DNA of 64,000 nt, taken from an uncultured Litoreibacter sp. (GTDB lineage Bacteria > Pseudomonadota > Alphaproteobacteria > Rhodobacterales > Rhodobacteraceae). The notes under the pieces are model-generated. The model had not been told where the DNA came from, made no database searches, and saw only the letters and a list, made by a program, of their open reading frames with translations. Shown piece after piece: positions 25,415 to 35,018 of the stretch (its first letter is position 1; each line of letters starts with the position of its first letter). The position numbers and the translations under genes are program-made. Where the stretch lies: assembly GCF_947487515.1 (NCBI RefSeq), contig NZ_CANKWO010000002.1:186001-250000 (forward strand), read 5' to 3'.

Positions 25415-26116
25415 TTACTCTTCGTTATATCTGTAACCGATGCCGTAGAGGGTCTCAATCGCAGAGAACTCATCATCCGCCGTGCGCATCTTTTTGCGCA
25501 GCCGCTTGATGTGGCTATCAATCGTGCGGTCATCAACATAGACCTGATCGTCATAGGCGACGTCCATCAACTGATCGCGTGATTTCACGAAGCCGGGTCG
25601 TTGCGCCAGCGCCTGCAAAAGCAAGAATTCGGTCACTGTCAGTGAAACATCGTTGCCTTTCCATGTCACCGTATGGCGCAATGGATCCATTGTCAGATCG
25701 CCGCGCACCATAGTTTGTGCCACTTCGCCTTCGCCGGCATCATCCTTGGCAATAGCTTCCTTGCGGCGCAGGATCGTGCGAATACGCTCAACCAGCAACC
25801 GTTGTGAAAACGGTTTGCGCACGTAGTCGTCCGCCCCCATCCGCAGGCCCAGAACTTCGTCAATCTCATCATCTTTAGAGGTGAGGAAGATCACAGGAAC
25901 TTCGGACTTTTGCCGCAGACGCTGCAACAGGTCCATACCATCCATGCGCGGCATCTTGATATCAAGAACCGCCATATCCGGCATCTTACGGGAAAACGCA
26001 TCCAGGGCGCTTTGACCGTCATTATATGTTTCAACCTCGAAGCCTTCGGCCTCAAGGGTCATTTGAACGGACGTCAGAATGTTCCTGTCGTCGTCCACCA
26101 ACGCAATTTTGGACAT
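25415..26116 (-). CDS. chvI: response regulator ChvI
   Basis: 233 residues from the ATG at 26116; an upstream 49-residue open extension is not conserved. The receiver domain has acidic residues at 8-10, the phospho-acceptor Asp52 (LDIKMP) and a Lys near residue 102. The C-terminal OmpR-type winged helix ends in [15 protein letters not shown], the recognition helix. It pairs with ChvG downstream. It is divergent from pckA, which the same system is known to influence in Agrobacterium and Sinorhizobium. Confidence 0.96.
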   Translation of the reverse strand: MSKIALVDDDRNILTSVQMTLEAEGFEVETYNDGQSALDAFSRKMPDMAVLDIKMPRMDGMDLLQRLRQKSEVPVIFLTSKDDEIDEVLGLRMGADDYVRKPFSQRLLVERIRTILRRKEAIAKDDAGEGEVAQTMVRGDLTMDPLRHTVTWKGNDVSLTVTEFLLLQALAQRPGFVKSRDQLMDVAYDDQVYVDDRTIDSHIKRLRKKMRTADDEFSAIETLYGIGYRYNEE

Positions 26117-26424
26117 TGGGGATCCCTTTGTGCTGCTCGTTGCTCTTATTTTTTCACTACCATCTGCGTTTGGAGCCGCAGAATCAACGAAATAGTGGCG
26201 AATCAGGGCACCGTCCCCTTCATTTGAGCATTTGCGGCCTAATGTTTGACTAATTTGCCGCACCTGACGCCCATGATAACGCTATCACACGGCCCTCCGC
26301 CGGTTTCCTCAGAAAAGTGACGTGCTATATGGAAGGAGGTCGCCCCGCCGGGGTGATCGCCGCGGCCACAACGGCCCGTCGGCACCAAGATATGCGGACA
26401 ATGTCGCGCAACAGGAGCAAGCCC
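26117..26424. promoter_or_regulatory. chvI-pckA divergent intergenic region
   Basis: 308 bases without a gene. The only clear element is the LacI-type operator at 26274-26287. The AGGAG ribosome-binding site of pckA is at 26413-26417, 7 bases before the ATG. A frame in phase with pckA is open back to 26317, but the family begins at 26425. I see no confident -35/-10 pair. Confidence 0.6.
26274..26287. promoter_or_regulatory. LacI/GalR-type operator upstream of pckA
   Basis: TGATAACGCTATCA is a 14-bp near-palindrome (TGATA...TATCA) with the central CG that LacI-GalR repressors intercalate at. In Sinorhizobium the LacI-type regulator PckR controls pckA, so a PckR-like protein is the natural candidate here. 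It lies about 140 bases before the pckA ATG. No LacI-type gene is in the window. Confidence 0.55.
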
Positions 26425-28023
26425 ATGAGTTTAGGACGCGTAAATCCAGCACACACGTTGGACACACAAGGTATCACCGGCCTTGGGGGCGTCTACTATA
26501 ACTATCTGGAGCCATCTCTGGTCGAAGAGGCCTTGAAGCGGGACGAAGGTACATTGGGAAAAGGTGGCTCTTTCCTTGTCACAACCGGCAAGCACACGGG
26601 GCGCTCGCCAAAGGACAAATTTGTCGTCCGCACCCCATCTGTAGAAGATACAATCTGGTGGGAAAACAACGCCCCCATGGAGGCCGACGCCTTTGATGTT
26701 CTGCACGCGGATATGCTCGCGCATATGAAAGGTGGCGACTACTTTGTGCAGGATTTGTTTGGCGGGGCTGACCCAGAGCACCGCCTTGATGTCCGCGTCG
26801 TCACAGAGCTGGCGTGGCACGGTTTGTTCATTCGCCATCTGTTGCGCCGCCCAGAAGCGCAAGAGTTGGAAACCTTTGTTCCAGAGTTCACGATCATCAA
26901 TTGCCCAAGCTTTCAGGCAGATCCGTCGCGCCACGGGTGCCGGTCGGAAACTGTCATCGCGATGAACTTTGACAAGAAGCTTATCTTGATCGGTGGCACG
27001 GCCTATGCGGGCGAAAACAAGAAGTCGGTCTTCTCGTTGCTGAACTACTTGCTTCCAGAGAAAAACATCATGCCGATGCACTGCTCAGCCAACCACGCGC
27101 ATGGCAATCCCGATGATGCGGCTGTGTTCTTTGGATTGTCCGGCACCGGCAAAACGACGCTATCCGCGGACCCGTCTCGCACTTTGATCGGCGACGACGA
27201 GCACGGTTGGTCAGATCGTGGAATCTTCAACTTTGAAGGTGGCTGCTACGCCAAGACCATTTCGCTCTCTGCAGAGGCAGAGCCGGAAATCTACGCGACC
27301 ACTGAAAAATTTGGCACCGTCATCGAAAACATGGTGTTCGACAAAGACACCAAAGAGCTGGACTTTGAGGATGACAGCCTGACCGCCAACATGCGTTGCG
27401 CCTACCCGTTGCCTTATATCTCAAACGCATCGGACACGGCCCTTGGGGGGAACCCGAAGAACATCATCATGCTGACATGTGATGCCTTTGGTGTGTTGCC
27501 TCCGATCTCGCGGCTGACGCCGGCGCAGGCCATGTACCACTTCCTGTCAGGCTTCACATCGAAGGTCGCAGGCACCGAGCGCGGCGTGACCGAGCCGGAG
27601 CCTACGTTCTCCACCTGCTTTGGCGCCCCCTTCATGCCGCGTCGCCCTGAGGTTTACGGCAACCTGCTTCGCGAAAAGATCGCGACACATGGCGCGTCAT
27701 GCTGGTTGGTAAACACCGGCTGGACTGGTGGCGCATATGGCACCGGTTCACGCATGCCTATTCGCGCTACGCGGGCGTTGTTGACGGCGGCCTTGAACGG
27801 GTCTCTCAACGCGGGCGAATTCCGCAAGGATCCAAATTTCGGCTTCGAGGTTCCGGTAGCCTGTGGCGGCGTGGCCGATGTGCTGCTTGATCCGCGCCGC
27901 ACTTGGGAAAACCCAGAAAGCTACGACAAGCAAGCCGCAAAGCTGGTGGAAATGTTCGCAGAGAACTTTGGCCAATATCTTCCGTTCATCGATACCGACG
28001 TGAAAGACGCCGCAATCGGATGA
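26425..28023 (+). CDS. pckA: phosphoenolpyruvate carboxykinase (ATP)
   Basis: 532 residues from the ATG at 26425. The kinase-1a P-loop [11 protein letters not shown] is near 238-248 and the metal/oxaloacetate region is IGDDEHGW nearby, both specific for the ATP-dependent enzyme. [13 protein letters not shown] lies near residue 60. It converts oxaloacetate plus ATP to PEP, the entry to gluconeogenesis for growth on acetate or other C4-feeding substrates. The 3' end overlaps the next gene (ATGA). A LacI-type operator is upstream, and chvI/chvG are divergent. Confidence 0.97.
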   Translation: MSLGRVNPAHTLDTQGITGLGGVYYNYLEPSLVEEALKRDEGTLGKGGSFLVTTGKHTGRSPKDKFVVRTPSVEDTIWWENNAPMEADAFDVLHADMLAHMKGGDYFVQDLFGGADPEHRLDVRVVTELAWHGLFIRHLLRRPEAQELETFVPEFTIINCPSFQADPSRHGCRSETVIAMNFDKKLILIGGTAYAGENKKSVFSLLNYLLPEKNIMPMHCSANHAHGNPDDAAVFFGLSGTGKTTLSADPSRTLIGDDEHGWSDRGIFNFEGGCYAKTISLSAEAEPEIYATTEKFGTVIENMVFDKDTKELDFEDDSLTANMRCAYPLPYISNASDTALGGNPKNIIMLTCDAFGVLPPISRLTPAQAMYHFLSGFTSKVAGTERGVTEPEPTFSTCFGAPFMPRRPEVYGNLLREKIATHGASCWLVNTGWTGGAYGTGSRMPIRATRALLTAALNGSLNAGEFRKDPNFGFEVPVACGGVADVLLDPRRTWENPESYDKQAAKLVEMFAENFGQYLPFIDTDVKDAAIG

Positions 28024-28589
28024 TCAACGTCTCTGTGAGGGCCATCATCACCGCTGGCCTTATCAGCTTTGGCACCATCGCGCAGGCGCAGCACCTAGAT
28101 AGTGTTGCGCCTAAGGCCTTCTTTGATGAGGAAAAGATCAAAGACATCAGCTACGGGCTGGTCTGCCCCTCGGGCAAAACGGTCAAGTTGCCAGCCCCAG
28201 ACACACATTTGGGTTTCATCACGCAACGCGACAAATCACAACGTATCGAACACACCACCCAAATCGTCCCACTGTCCAAGGGCATTGGTTTTGGCGTGGA
28301 TGTGAAACTGCCATGGGGCGCAAAACTGCGCGACGTGGAGATCGCCGTGATCCACCCCCCATACCCCGGAACCGATGTAACACAAGAGCATTGGAACACA
28401 GAGCTGAAGCCGCGCGGCTCCAATCTCAACTTCTTCTTGTTCGAGTTCCCCCATGAGATGATTGCAGGGGACTGGACGCTACAAGCAAGCCATCAAGGTC
28501 GCATCATCTATTCAGTGACCTTTAAAGCCGTGGACCCATCGCGCGTTCACAACCTGTCTGGGCTGTGTTCCGGCAAACTACTGTCCTAG
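28020..28589 (+). CDS. exported DUF3859-like protein
   Basis: 189 residues from the ATG at 28020, whose ATGA overlaps the pckA stop; the longer frame runs antisense-phase through pckA. Residues 1-23 are a signal peptide ending AQAQH. The central part is beta-rich ([20 protein letters not shown]), and the end matches the DUF3859 pattern: an aromatic [14 protein letters not shown] segment and [13 protein letters not shown]. It is probably periplasmic. Translation coupling to pckA suggests shared control. It ends with a 4-base convergent overlap with the TauE gene. Function unknown. Confidence 0.7.
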   Translation: MINVSVRAIITAGLISFGTIAQAQHLDSVAPKAFFDEEKIKDISYGLVCPSGKTVKLPAPDTHLGFITQRDKSQRIEHTTQIVPLSKGIGFGVDVKLPWGAKLRDVEIAVIHPPYPGTDVTQEHWNTELKPRGSNLNFFLFEFPHEMIAGDWTLQASHQGRIIYSVTFKAVDPSRVHNLSGLCSGKLLS

Positions 28590-29353
28590 CCCAATAGCGC
28601 GCGCCGAATAAGGTTTAACCCCGCGATCAACAACACGCATGACGTCAGATTGCGGAAGGTGTTTTGGTCAATGCGGCCCTGCACCTGAAACCCGAGCCAC
28701 ATGCCAGCAACCGCTGGAAGCACCAAAAGCGCCGAGAACGGGAGCGTCTCCTTGCTCAAAACGCCAGACTGAAGATGCGCCGCCATCAGCAGCACGGCGC
28801 CCAACCCAAACACAATTCCCTGAACGCGCAACTGTTCTTGCTTGGGGGTGTTGATCGCGTTCAGGTACAAAACCGTTGGGGGCCCCCAAATGCCCGACAT
28901 CCCGCCGGAAAATCCCGCAATTGTACCTACAACCACATCCGTTTTTGGGCTGCGCTTCGTCGTATTGGGACGCCAGCCAGTCAGCTGCAACCCAGAGAAC
29001 GCAGCGACCGACACGCCGATGGCCAAATACAGGTAATGCACGGGGATCACGCTGACCAACTGGGCGCTAAGAACCAAGAATGCGCCGCCAACGACCAAGA
29101 ACAGCTTGAAGTGCACTAAAGAAGCCCAAGCTGCCCGCCCCCCCTGACGCAACGCCTGCAATCCGTTGGTGATCAACGTCGGGACAATCAACCCAGCCAG
29201 CGCCAATTCAGGCGACAGAAAATTGCTGAGGCCAGAAATGAAAATCATCGGCATCGCAAATCCGATAACCCCCTTCACAAAGCCCGATAGCAAGCCCACC
29301 AGCAAGGCCAAAGCCAATAAATCGAGTGTCATGAGGGATGTGAAACTCTCCAT
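28586..29353 (-). CDS. TauE/SafE-family sulfite or organosulfonate exporter
   Basis: 255 residues, almost all hydrophobic, with about eight membrane helices. The family repeats GLLSGFVKGVIGFAMPM (about 19-35) and VGTIAGFSGGMSGIWGPPTV (about 140-159) are present. Relatives export sulfite or sulfoacetate in sulfonate degradation, which roseobacters commonly carry out. No sulfonate gene is adjacent, so substrate is open. It is convergent with the DUF3859-like gene and divergent from mcd. Confidence 0.85.
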   Translation of the reverse strand: MESFTSLMTLDLLALALLVGLLSGFVKGVIGFAMPMIFISGLSNFLSPELALAGLIVPTLITNGLQALRQGGRAAWASLVHFKLFLVVGGAFLVLSAQLVSVIPVHYLYLAIGVSVAAFSGLQLTGWRPNTTKRSPKTDVVVGTIAGFSGGMSGIWGPPTVLYLNAINTPKQEQLRVQGIVFGLGAVLLMAAHLQSGVLSKETLPFSALLVLPAVAGMWLGFQVQGRIDQNTFRNLTSCVLLIAGLNLIRRALLG

Positions 29354-29501
29354 GTGCCATTGCTAGCCCTTCCTCAGCCCCTACGCAGCAAGAAAAGCAG
29401 TGCGACACTTTTGTTCACAGCAACCCGCAGTTTCGCATTAAAGTTGCGCTGCACCTGCAAAGTGATTATTCCAAAGGGATGCTCTATAAAGGATTCGAGA
29501 C

Positions 29502-31193
29502 ATGGCTCATGATGGACAGGATATGACCCTTGCAACGCCCGGTGATGCGGTTCTGCCGGATCTTTTGACCCTGACTGCAGCGACCCTAACGCCGCTGGAG
29601 GAGTTGCTGGCCAAGGCCAAGGAAACGCTGCGTGGCAAACTCACCGACAACGGGCGCATTTCTGGTGCATTACTTGAGGAAAACCAAACCGCAGCCCATG
29701 GTTTGGCTTGGTTGGCGACCTATGTTCAATCCCTGACCCAGATGCAAAAATGGGCGGAAAACCTGACAGCCGCAGGCAAGTTCACCGAGGTTGAACAGCT
29801 TATCCATCAGATCGCATTCGGCGAATATCTCTGGCAGCTTTATGGTGGCATCCCGATGTCGCAGGGCGAAATTCTGCGCATGCAAGATATCGGCCTGAGC
29901 CAAGAGGATCAGCGCGGCATGATGGTCCCCGCAGTCATGACGCTGACACAGGGTGGCAACACCCAAGCCGCGCGCACGCGTCTCGTTGAACTGATGCAAG
30001 AACGCTCTGCCGAGATTATCACCGGTGCCTCCGGCCTTGATGACGAGCTGGAAATGATCCGCGAGCAATTCCGCCGTTTCTCCATCGATAAGGTTGAGCC
30101 ATACGCCCACGACTGGCATCTCAACGACGAGTTGATCCCGATGGAAATCATCGAAGAATTGGCTGAAATGGGCGTCTTCGGCCTGACCATTCCCGAAGAA
30201 TTTGGCGGCTTTGGTTTGTCCAAGGCATCAATGGTCGTTGTGTCCGAAGAGCTGTCACGCGGCTATATCGGTGTCGGAAGCCTTGGCACACGTTCCGAAA
30301 TTGCTGCCGAGTTGATCCTTTGTGGCGGGACGGACGAGCAAAAGCAAAAATGGTTGCCCAAACTGGCCTCTGCCGAGACCTTGCCGACGGCGGTGTTTAC
30401 CGAACCGAACACCGGATCCGATCTGGGGTCTTTGCGTACACGGGCGGTTAAAACCGGTGACGACTATAAAGTCACCGGAAACAAGACATGGATCACCCAT
30501 GCCGCGCGCACCCATTTTATGACCCTACTGGCGCGCACCGATCCGGAAACGACCAACTACAAAGGTCTGTCGATGTTCATCGCCGAGAAAACCCCAGGCA
30601 CGGACGACGCTCCTTTCCCCACCCAAGGCATGAGCGGTGGCGAAATCGAGGTTCTCGGCTACCGCGGGATGAAGGAATATGAATTGGCCTTCGACAACTT
30701 CCACGTCAAAGGTGAAAACCTGTTGGGTGGCAATGAGGGTCAGGGTTTCAAACAGTTGATGCAAACCTTCGAAAGCGCGCGCATCCAGACCGCCGCCCGT
30801 GCCATTGGCGTGGCACAATCGGCCATCGATGTGGCCATGCAATACGCCGAAGAGCGAAAGCAATTCGGGAAATCCTTGATCAATTTCCCTCGCGTATCGG
30901 GGAAAATTGCCATGATGGCAGTGGAGACCATGGTTGCGCGCCAACTCACGTATTTTTCGGCCAATGAGAAAGACAATGACCGGCGGTGTGACTTAGAGGC
31001 TGGCATGGCCAAGTTGCTTGGCGCCCGCGTGGCATGGGCCAGTGCGGACAACGCCTTGCAAATTCATGGCGGCAATGGTTTCGCCTTGGAATACAAGATC
31101 AGCCGTATTCTGTGTGACGCACGTATCCTCAATATCTTTGAGGGGGCCGCTGAAATTCAAGCCCAAGTTATCGCACGGCGCCTGCTTGATTAA
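29502..31193 (+). CDS. mcd: (2S)-methylsuccinyl-CoA dehydrogenase
   Basis: 563 residues: an acyl-CoA dehydrogenase domain from about 175 onward plus an N-terminal extension of about 170 residues, which is characteristic of Mcd and absent from ordinary short-chain enzymes. Conserved blocks include FTEPNTGSDLGS, GNKTWITHAA and the C-terminal ARILNIFEGAAEIQAQVIARR. It oxidises (2S)-methylsuccinyl-CoA to mesaconyl-CoA, a step unique to the ethylmalonyl-CoA pathway, and gives electrons to ETF. AAAGGA precedes the ATG. No co-transcribed pathway genes are adjacent; mcl1 is 25 kb away. Confidence 0.92.
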   Translation: MAHDGQDMTLATPGDAVLPDLLTLTAATLTPLEELLAKAKETLRGKLTDNGRISGALLEENQTAAHGLAWLATYVQSLTQMQKWAENLTAAGKFTEVEQLIHQIAFGEYLWQLYGGIPMSQGEILRMQDIGLSQEDQRGMMVPAVMTLTQGGNTQAARTRLVELMQERSAEIITGASGLDDELEMIREQFRRFSIDKVEPYAHDWHLNDELIPMEIIEELAEMGVFGLTIPEEFGGFGLSKASMVVVSEELSRGYIGVGSLGTRSEIAAELILCGGTDEQKQKWLPKLASAETLPTAVFTEPNTGSDLGSLRTRAVKTGDDYKVTGNKTWITHAARTHFMTLLARTDPETTNYKGLSMFIAEKTPGTDDAPFPTQGMSGGEIEVLGYRGMKEYELAFDNFHVKGENLLGGNEGQGFKQLMQTFESARIQTAARAIGVAQSAIDVAMQYAEERKQFGKSLINFPRVSGKIAMMAVETMVARQLTYFSANEKDNDRRCDLEAGMAKLLGARVAWASADNALQIHGGNGFALEYKISRILCDARILNIFEGAAEIQAQVIARRLLD

Positions 31194-31240
31194 GTAAAGG
31201 TGACTAAACATTCGGGGTGCGACCTGTTAGGGTCCACCCC

Positions 31241-31627
31241 ATGAAACTCTACCCTCTTATCGCCTTGGCAATGCTGGCCGCATGCAAGGATGAAACCATT
31301 TCGGGCTATTCCACCGAAGGGGCCAGCTGGGCCCTGCAGTCCATCGACGGCGTCCCCTTTAAGGCCAACGCCACGATCTCTTTTCCCGAAACCGGAAAAA
31401 TTGCTGGCGAGGCCCCTTGCAATAGTTACTTCGGCGCGCAGACCGTGCCCTATCCGTGGTTCAACGCTGAAAAGATCGGCAGCACGAGGCGGGCCTGCGC
31501 AGACCTCAAATCCGAGACGCAGTTTTTCGAAGCCCTGAGCGATATGACCCTGTCTGAAAGCGTCGGAGACACCCTGATCCTGTCGAATGACAAAGGCCGC
31601 GAAATGCTGTTCAAGGTCGTGAACTAG
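31241..31627 (+). CDS. META/HslJ-domain lipoprotein
   Basis: 128 residues from the ATG at 31241 (a GTG at 31217 is upstream in frame). The N-terminus [15 protein letters not shown] is a lipoprotein signal with Cys15. The META pattern follows: [46 protein letters not shown] and the C-terminal [16 protein letters not shown]. HslJ relatives are linked to novobiocin or heat tolerance, but function is unproven. It overlaps recO convergently by 17 bases. Confidence 0.85.
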   Translation: MKLYPLIALAMLAACKDETISGYSTEGASWALQSIDGVPFKANATISFPETGKIAGEAPCNSYFGAQTVPYPWFNAEKIGSTRRACADLKSETQFFEALSDMTLSESVGDTLILSNDKGREMLFKVVN

Positions 31628-32348
31628 CGCCCCCAAGAACGTCAACCAAACGCGCCCTTGCAGGTGGCAGTGGTTTGTTCCCCAATTGCGGGGCCATCCA
31701 AGTGGTCAAAAAATGTCCGGTCGTTGCCAAAGCATCCGGCACCCCGTCCAATGTACCATCGCCCACTCCGCGCAGACATGCAGGCAATGCAAGCAAACGC
31801 GACGCCCATTCCCCCGCCCCCTGACGCGACACCGCGCGGCCGGTACGGGGGGAAACATAGATCAGCTCCTGCATTGATCCAGTCACAGCACAGGATGATA
31901 AATCCAGCCCAAACCCCATGTCCTCAAGCAACGCCAACTCCCATTGAACATAGGCTAAGGGCCACGCGTCGCTCACACCAAGCAGGTCAAACACCAGCAA
32001 GCTTCGCTCGTAGAGGTCGGGATGCGGGTCACGCTCGGCCAACGCGAATTGCAACAAGCCGCAAAGTGCATTCAGCCCAGCCAGCGCCTTGCGGTCCCCC
32101 ATGACTGCGGCGGCCCGAGATTTAATCGGCTCGACGGTATAGGCCCCCAAATGCCCCTCAAGACGGGCGCGCCACGAGACATCCAGCTGGGCTCCAGGTT
32201 GTAGGATCGGAGACAGCTTGCGACCTGCCCCGCCGCGCACGACACCTGCATGGCGGCCATAGTCGGGGGTAAAGACATCAATGATGGCCGCGTTCTCGCC
32301 ATGGCGGCGCGCCGATAGCAAAACCCCTTGGCTGCGCCAGTCCATCAT
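31611..32348 (-). CDS. recO: DNA repair protein RecO
   Basis: 245 residues. The N-terminal OB fold begins [20 protein letters not shown] (3-22), with [10 protein letters not shown] at about 36-45 typical of RecO. The helical C-terminal domain contains [28 protein letters not shown] with a single Cys of the usually four-Cys zinc site retained, a common state in alphaproteobacteria. RecO loads RecA onto SSB-coated DNA with RecR. It follows era and the DUF1491 gene. Confidence 0.93.
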   Translation of the reverse strand: MMDWRSQGVLLSARRHGENAAIIDVFTPDYGRHAGVVRGGAGRKLSPILQPGAQLDVSWRARLEGHLGAYTVEPIKSRAAAVMGDRKALAGLNALCGLLQFALAERDPHPDLYERSLLVFDLLGVSDAWPLAYVQWELALLEDMGFGLDLSSCAVTGSMQELIYVSPRTGRAVSRQGAGEWASRLLALPACLRGVGDGTLDGVPDALATTGHFLTTWMAPQLGNKPLPPARARLVDVLGGASSRP

Positions 32349-32358
32349 TCGCCCCTTG

Positions 32359-32691
32359 TTAACTTAACCCGTCTTGATCCAGTAGATGTCGCCCAGCTTT
32401 GTCTTCAACTTCGATCACCCAAAGGTCGGCATCAAAATTGCGTTGCTTGGCAATCGCTTCATCGACCTCGTGCTCTGCACCCTCCCGTAACACAACCCAA
32501 GCCCGCTCGCCGCTCATCAGATCAAACGAGCGCTGATAGACCACCGCTTGCCCGTCCAGCGTATTCACCTTCACCATAACCACGCCAGCCGTTGCATCGC
32601 CCTTGGCCGTCACGAACACCGGAATATCCGCCAGCCGCAAACGGGTCAGATAGGCTGAAACCCAGAAGTCTGTGGTCAGACGGTTAGTCAT
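32359..32691 (-). CDS. DUF1491-family protein
   Basis: 110 residues, a small alpha/beta protein beginning [20 protein letters not shown]. Its conserved [12 protein letters not shown], a repeat of Arg/Trp strands, and [14 protein letters not shown] at the C-terminus match DUF1491. It is confined to alphaproteobacteria, is regularly found between era and recO, and has unknown function. It overlaps the end of era by 8 bases and precedes recO by 10 bases. Confidence 0.85.
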   Translation of the reverse strand: MTNRLTTDFWVSAYLTRLRLADIPVFVTAKGDATAGVVMVKVNTLDGQAVVYQRSFDLMSGERAWVVLREGAEHEVDEAIAKQRNFDADLWVIEVEDKAGRHLLDQDGLS

Positions 32692-33598
32692 TGCCGTCTT
32701 TGAAGTTCAGCCCCATTTCAGAGTACCGTTCGCTGTCTTCCAGCCAACCCGGACGAACTTTGACCTGCAAAAACAGGTGAACCTTGCGCCCCAAGAACTC
32801 GACGAGTTCTTCGCGGGCAGCCTTACCAACGGCTTTGATCGTCTCACCTTTGTTGCCCAAAACGATCCCTTTGTGCCCGTCGCGGACAACGTAGATCAGT
32901 TGCTCAATGCGGGCGGAGCCATCGTCTTTCTCTTCCCATTTTTCGGTCTCGACGGTCATCTGATACGGCAGCTCTTGATGCAAACGCAGCGTCAGTTTTT
33001 CTCGGGTGATCTCAGCCGCAATGTTGCGCATTGGGGCATCTGCCAGCTGGTCTTCCGGATACAGCCAAGGGCCTTCTGGCACTTCGCCTGCAAGCCAGCC
33101 GCGCAATGCATCAGTGCCATGACCTTTTTCAGCAGAGATCATAAAGGTCTCTTGAAACGCAAAACGTTCGTTCAACTCTTTGGTCAATCCCAGCAAAGCA
33201 TCCGTTTTCACGCGGTCGATTTTATTGATCGCCAAAATCACCGGCGCGCCGTCTGTACGCTCCGCCAAGCCATCCAGAATGGCGCTTACACCCTCAGTCA
33301 CCCCGCGATGCGCCTCGACAAGCAGCACCACAATGTCCGCGTCAGACGCACCTGACCAAGCGGCCGCGACCATGGCGCGATCCAAACGGCGGCGCGGGCG
33401 AAACAAACCAGGCGTATCAACGAACACCAGCTGCGCCTGACCTTCCATCGCGACACCCCGAATTCGGGCGCGGGTGGTTTGCACCTTATGGGTCACGATC
33501 GACACTTTCGCGCCAACCATACGGTTCAGCAGGGTGGATTTACCTGCGTTCGGCTCCCCAATCAGCGCGATGAACCCCGCGCGGGTTGCTTCAGTCAT
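32684..33598 (-). CDS. era: GTPase Era
   Basis: 304 residues from the ATG at 33598 (an upstream open frame is antisense-phase within rnc). G1 GEPNAGKST is at 14-22, G3 DTPGLF near 62-67 and G4 NKIDRV near 122-127. The C-terminal KH domain carries [22 protein letters not shown]. Era binds the 3' end of 16S rRNA and is needed for 30S assembly. Its ATG overlaps the rnc TGA (ATGA). Confidence 0.97.
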   Translation of the reverse strand: MTEATRAGFIALIGEPNAGKSTLLNRMVGAKVSIVTHKVQTTRARIRGVAMEGQAQLVFVDTPGLFRPRRRLDRAMVAAAWSGASDADIVVLLVEAHRGVTEGVSAILDGLAERTDGAPVILAINKIDRVKTDALLGLTKELNERFAFQETFMISAEKGHGTDALRGWLAGEVPEGPWLYPEDQLADAPMRNIAAEITREKLTLRLHQELPYQMTVETEKWEEKDDGSARIEQLIYVVRDGHKGIVLGNKGETIKAVGKAAREELVEFLGRKVHLFLQVKVRPGWLEDSERYSEMGLNFKDGND

Positions 33599-34275
33599 TT
33601 GTCTAGCCTTTCCAAAAGCGCCTTGGCCGCAGCCTGTTCCGCTTGCCTCTTGGCCCCTGCCTTCGCTTGCGCCTGCTCTCCAGAGGTCAGCGTCACCGCG
33701 ATGGTGAATTCCGGCGCGTGGTCGGGGCCTTCGCGCTTGATAATTTCGTAGCTCGGGGCCTGTTCGCCACGAGCTTGTACAAATTCCTGTAGGGCGGTTT
33801 TCGGGTCGCGGGCGTCGTCTTCGACCTCGTGCACGCGCGCCCCCCAAAGCCGCAAAATCAGATCGCGGGCTTTAGCGAAACCTCCGTCGCGGTAAACAGC
33901 AGCGATTAACGCCTCCATGCCGTCACCCAGCAGCGCCTCTTTGCGGCGCCCCCCCGAGACCATTTCCGATTTGCCCAATTTCAGCACGGCGCCCAGCTCT
34001 ATGTCGCGCGCAACCGCCGCGCAGGTTTCTTTGCGCACCAAAGCATTGTAGCGCGGGGCCAACACACCCTCGGTCGCACCCGTGTCAGCGTCGAGCAAAG
34101 CCTCAGCCATCACCAAACCAAGAACACGGTCTCCCAAAAATTCCAACCGCTGGTTGTCAGGCCGTGTCGCGGATGAGATCGAGCCATGCGTCAAAGCACG
34201 CACTAGAAGTTCTGGTTCAGTGAACCTGTATCCAATGCGGTCGCAAAATTTCGAAAGCTCACCCGACAGTTTCAT
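33595..34275 (-). CDS. rnc: ribonuclease III
   Basis: 226 residues from the ATG at 34275, whose ATGA overlaps the lepB2 stop; a start 5 codons upstream would overlap by 19 bases and is less likely. The RNase III signature [18 protein letters not shown] is near 37-54, with catalytic Asp and Glu; the second acidic cluster is in [17 protein letters not shown]. The C-terminal double-stranded-RNA-binding domain ends [15 protein letters not shown]. It processes rRNA and other dsRNA. Confidence 0.97.
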   Translation of the reverse strand: MKLSGELSKFCDRIGYRFTEPELLVRALTHGSISSATRPDNQRLEFLGDRVLGLVMAEALLDADTGATEGVLAPRYNALVRKETCAAVARDIELGAVLKLGKSEMVSGGRRKEALLGDGMEALIAAVYRDGGFAKARDLILRLWGARVHEVEDDARDPKTALQEFVQARGEQAPSYEIIKREGPDHAPEFTIAVTLTSGEQAQAKAGAKRQAEQAAAKALLERLDK

Positions 34276-35012
34276 CGCAACCACGTCCAACTCCGCTCTT
34301 GAACACCTGCAAAATTAAACATCACAAGTTCGGCGCGCCCAATCACGTTGTTGACCGGAACAAATCCTACGCCACCCGCGACCTGTGGATAGCGACTATC
34401 AATAGAATTGTCGCGGTTGTCGCCAAGGAGGAAAATATGCCCCTCAGGTACGCTAAAAATGTCCGTACTATCAGAACGCGCCACGTCCGAGATGTTTAAC
34501 ACATCATAGGACACACCATTCTCCAATGTTTCAGAGAACCGTTGTTTTACACAATCCTCGCCCAAAGCAACATTACCATTTCCGCAGGCTGGGTACCCCC
34601 CCGTCACATTAGGGACAAAGGGCTCAACAAAGTCTTCTACCTGTGTTTGATCCAGTGCAACGCCATTTATTATCACCTCTCCATCAACCATCTGGACCTC
34701 ATCGCCAGAAAGCCCGATCACGCGGGATACATAATGGACATCGTTGACTGGATGTTTAAACACCACGACATCGCCTCGTGACAAGCTGTCTCCGATTACC
34801 CCGAGTTCTTCGGAACATCCCCCGAAAAAGCACCTTAGTTGCGGGAACCCATAGATCGCTCGATTGGCAATCATGTAATCACCGCTGCGCAAAGATGGTT
34901 GCATAGACCCCGATGGAATCCAAAACGGCCTAAAACACAAAACGAGTGCAGCAACACAGATTCCGATTGGCCCGAAAAGGTACAACAACCAGCGATATTG
35001 GGGTTCCAACAT
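34272..35012 (-). CDS. second signal peptidase I-like protein, catalytic Lys replaced by Ser
   Basis: 246 residues. Its single N-terminal membrane segment is about 9-28, then box B IPSGSM with Ser36 (nucleophile position), box [12 protein letters not shown], box [12 protein letters not shown]. In box D, where the tandem lepB has DYIKRLVG, this protein reads HYVSRVIG: Ser96 (codon TCC at 34725-34727) stands at the general-base lysine. It may therefore lack peptidase activity or be a partner of LepB. It is AT-richer than its neighbours. It starts 6 bases after the first lepB stop and overlaps rnc by 4 bases, so it is in the lepB-rnc-era operon. Confidence 0.9.
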   Translation of the reverse strand: MLEPQYRWLLYLFGPIGICVAALVLCFRPFWIPSGSMQPSLRSGDYMIANRAIYGFPQLRCFFGGCSEELGVIGDSLSRGDVVVFKHPVNDVHYVSRVIGLSGDEVQMVDGEVIINGVALDQTQVEDFVEPFVPNVTGGYPACGNGNVALGEDCVKQRFSETLENGVSYDVLNISDVARSDSTDIFSVPEGHIFLLGDNRDNSIDSRYPQVAGGVGFVPVNNVIGRAELVMFNFAGVQERSWTWLR

Positions 35013-35018
35013 TTAGAT

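Noticed and set aside
33599-33847. 83-residue N-terminal extension of Era
   Set aside because: Lies within rnc in another frame; Era's conserved start is at 33598 with an ATGA overlap.
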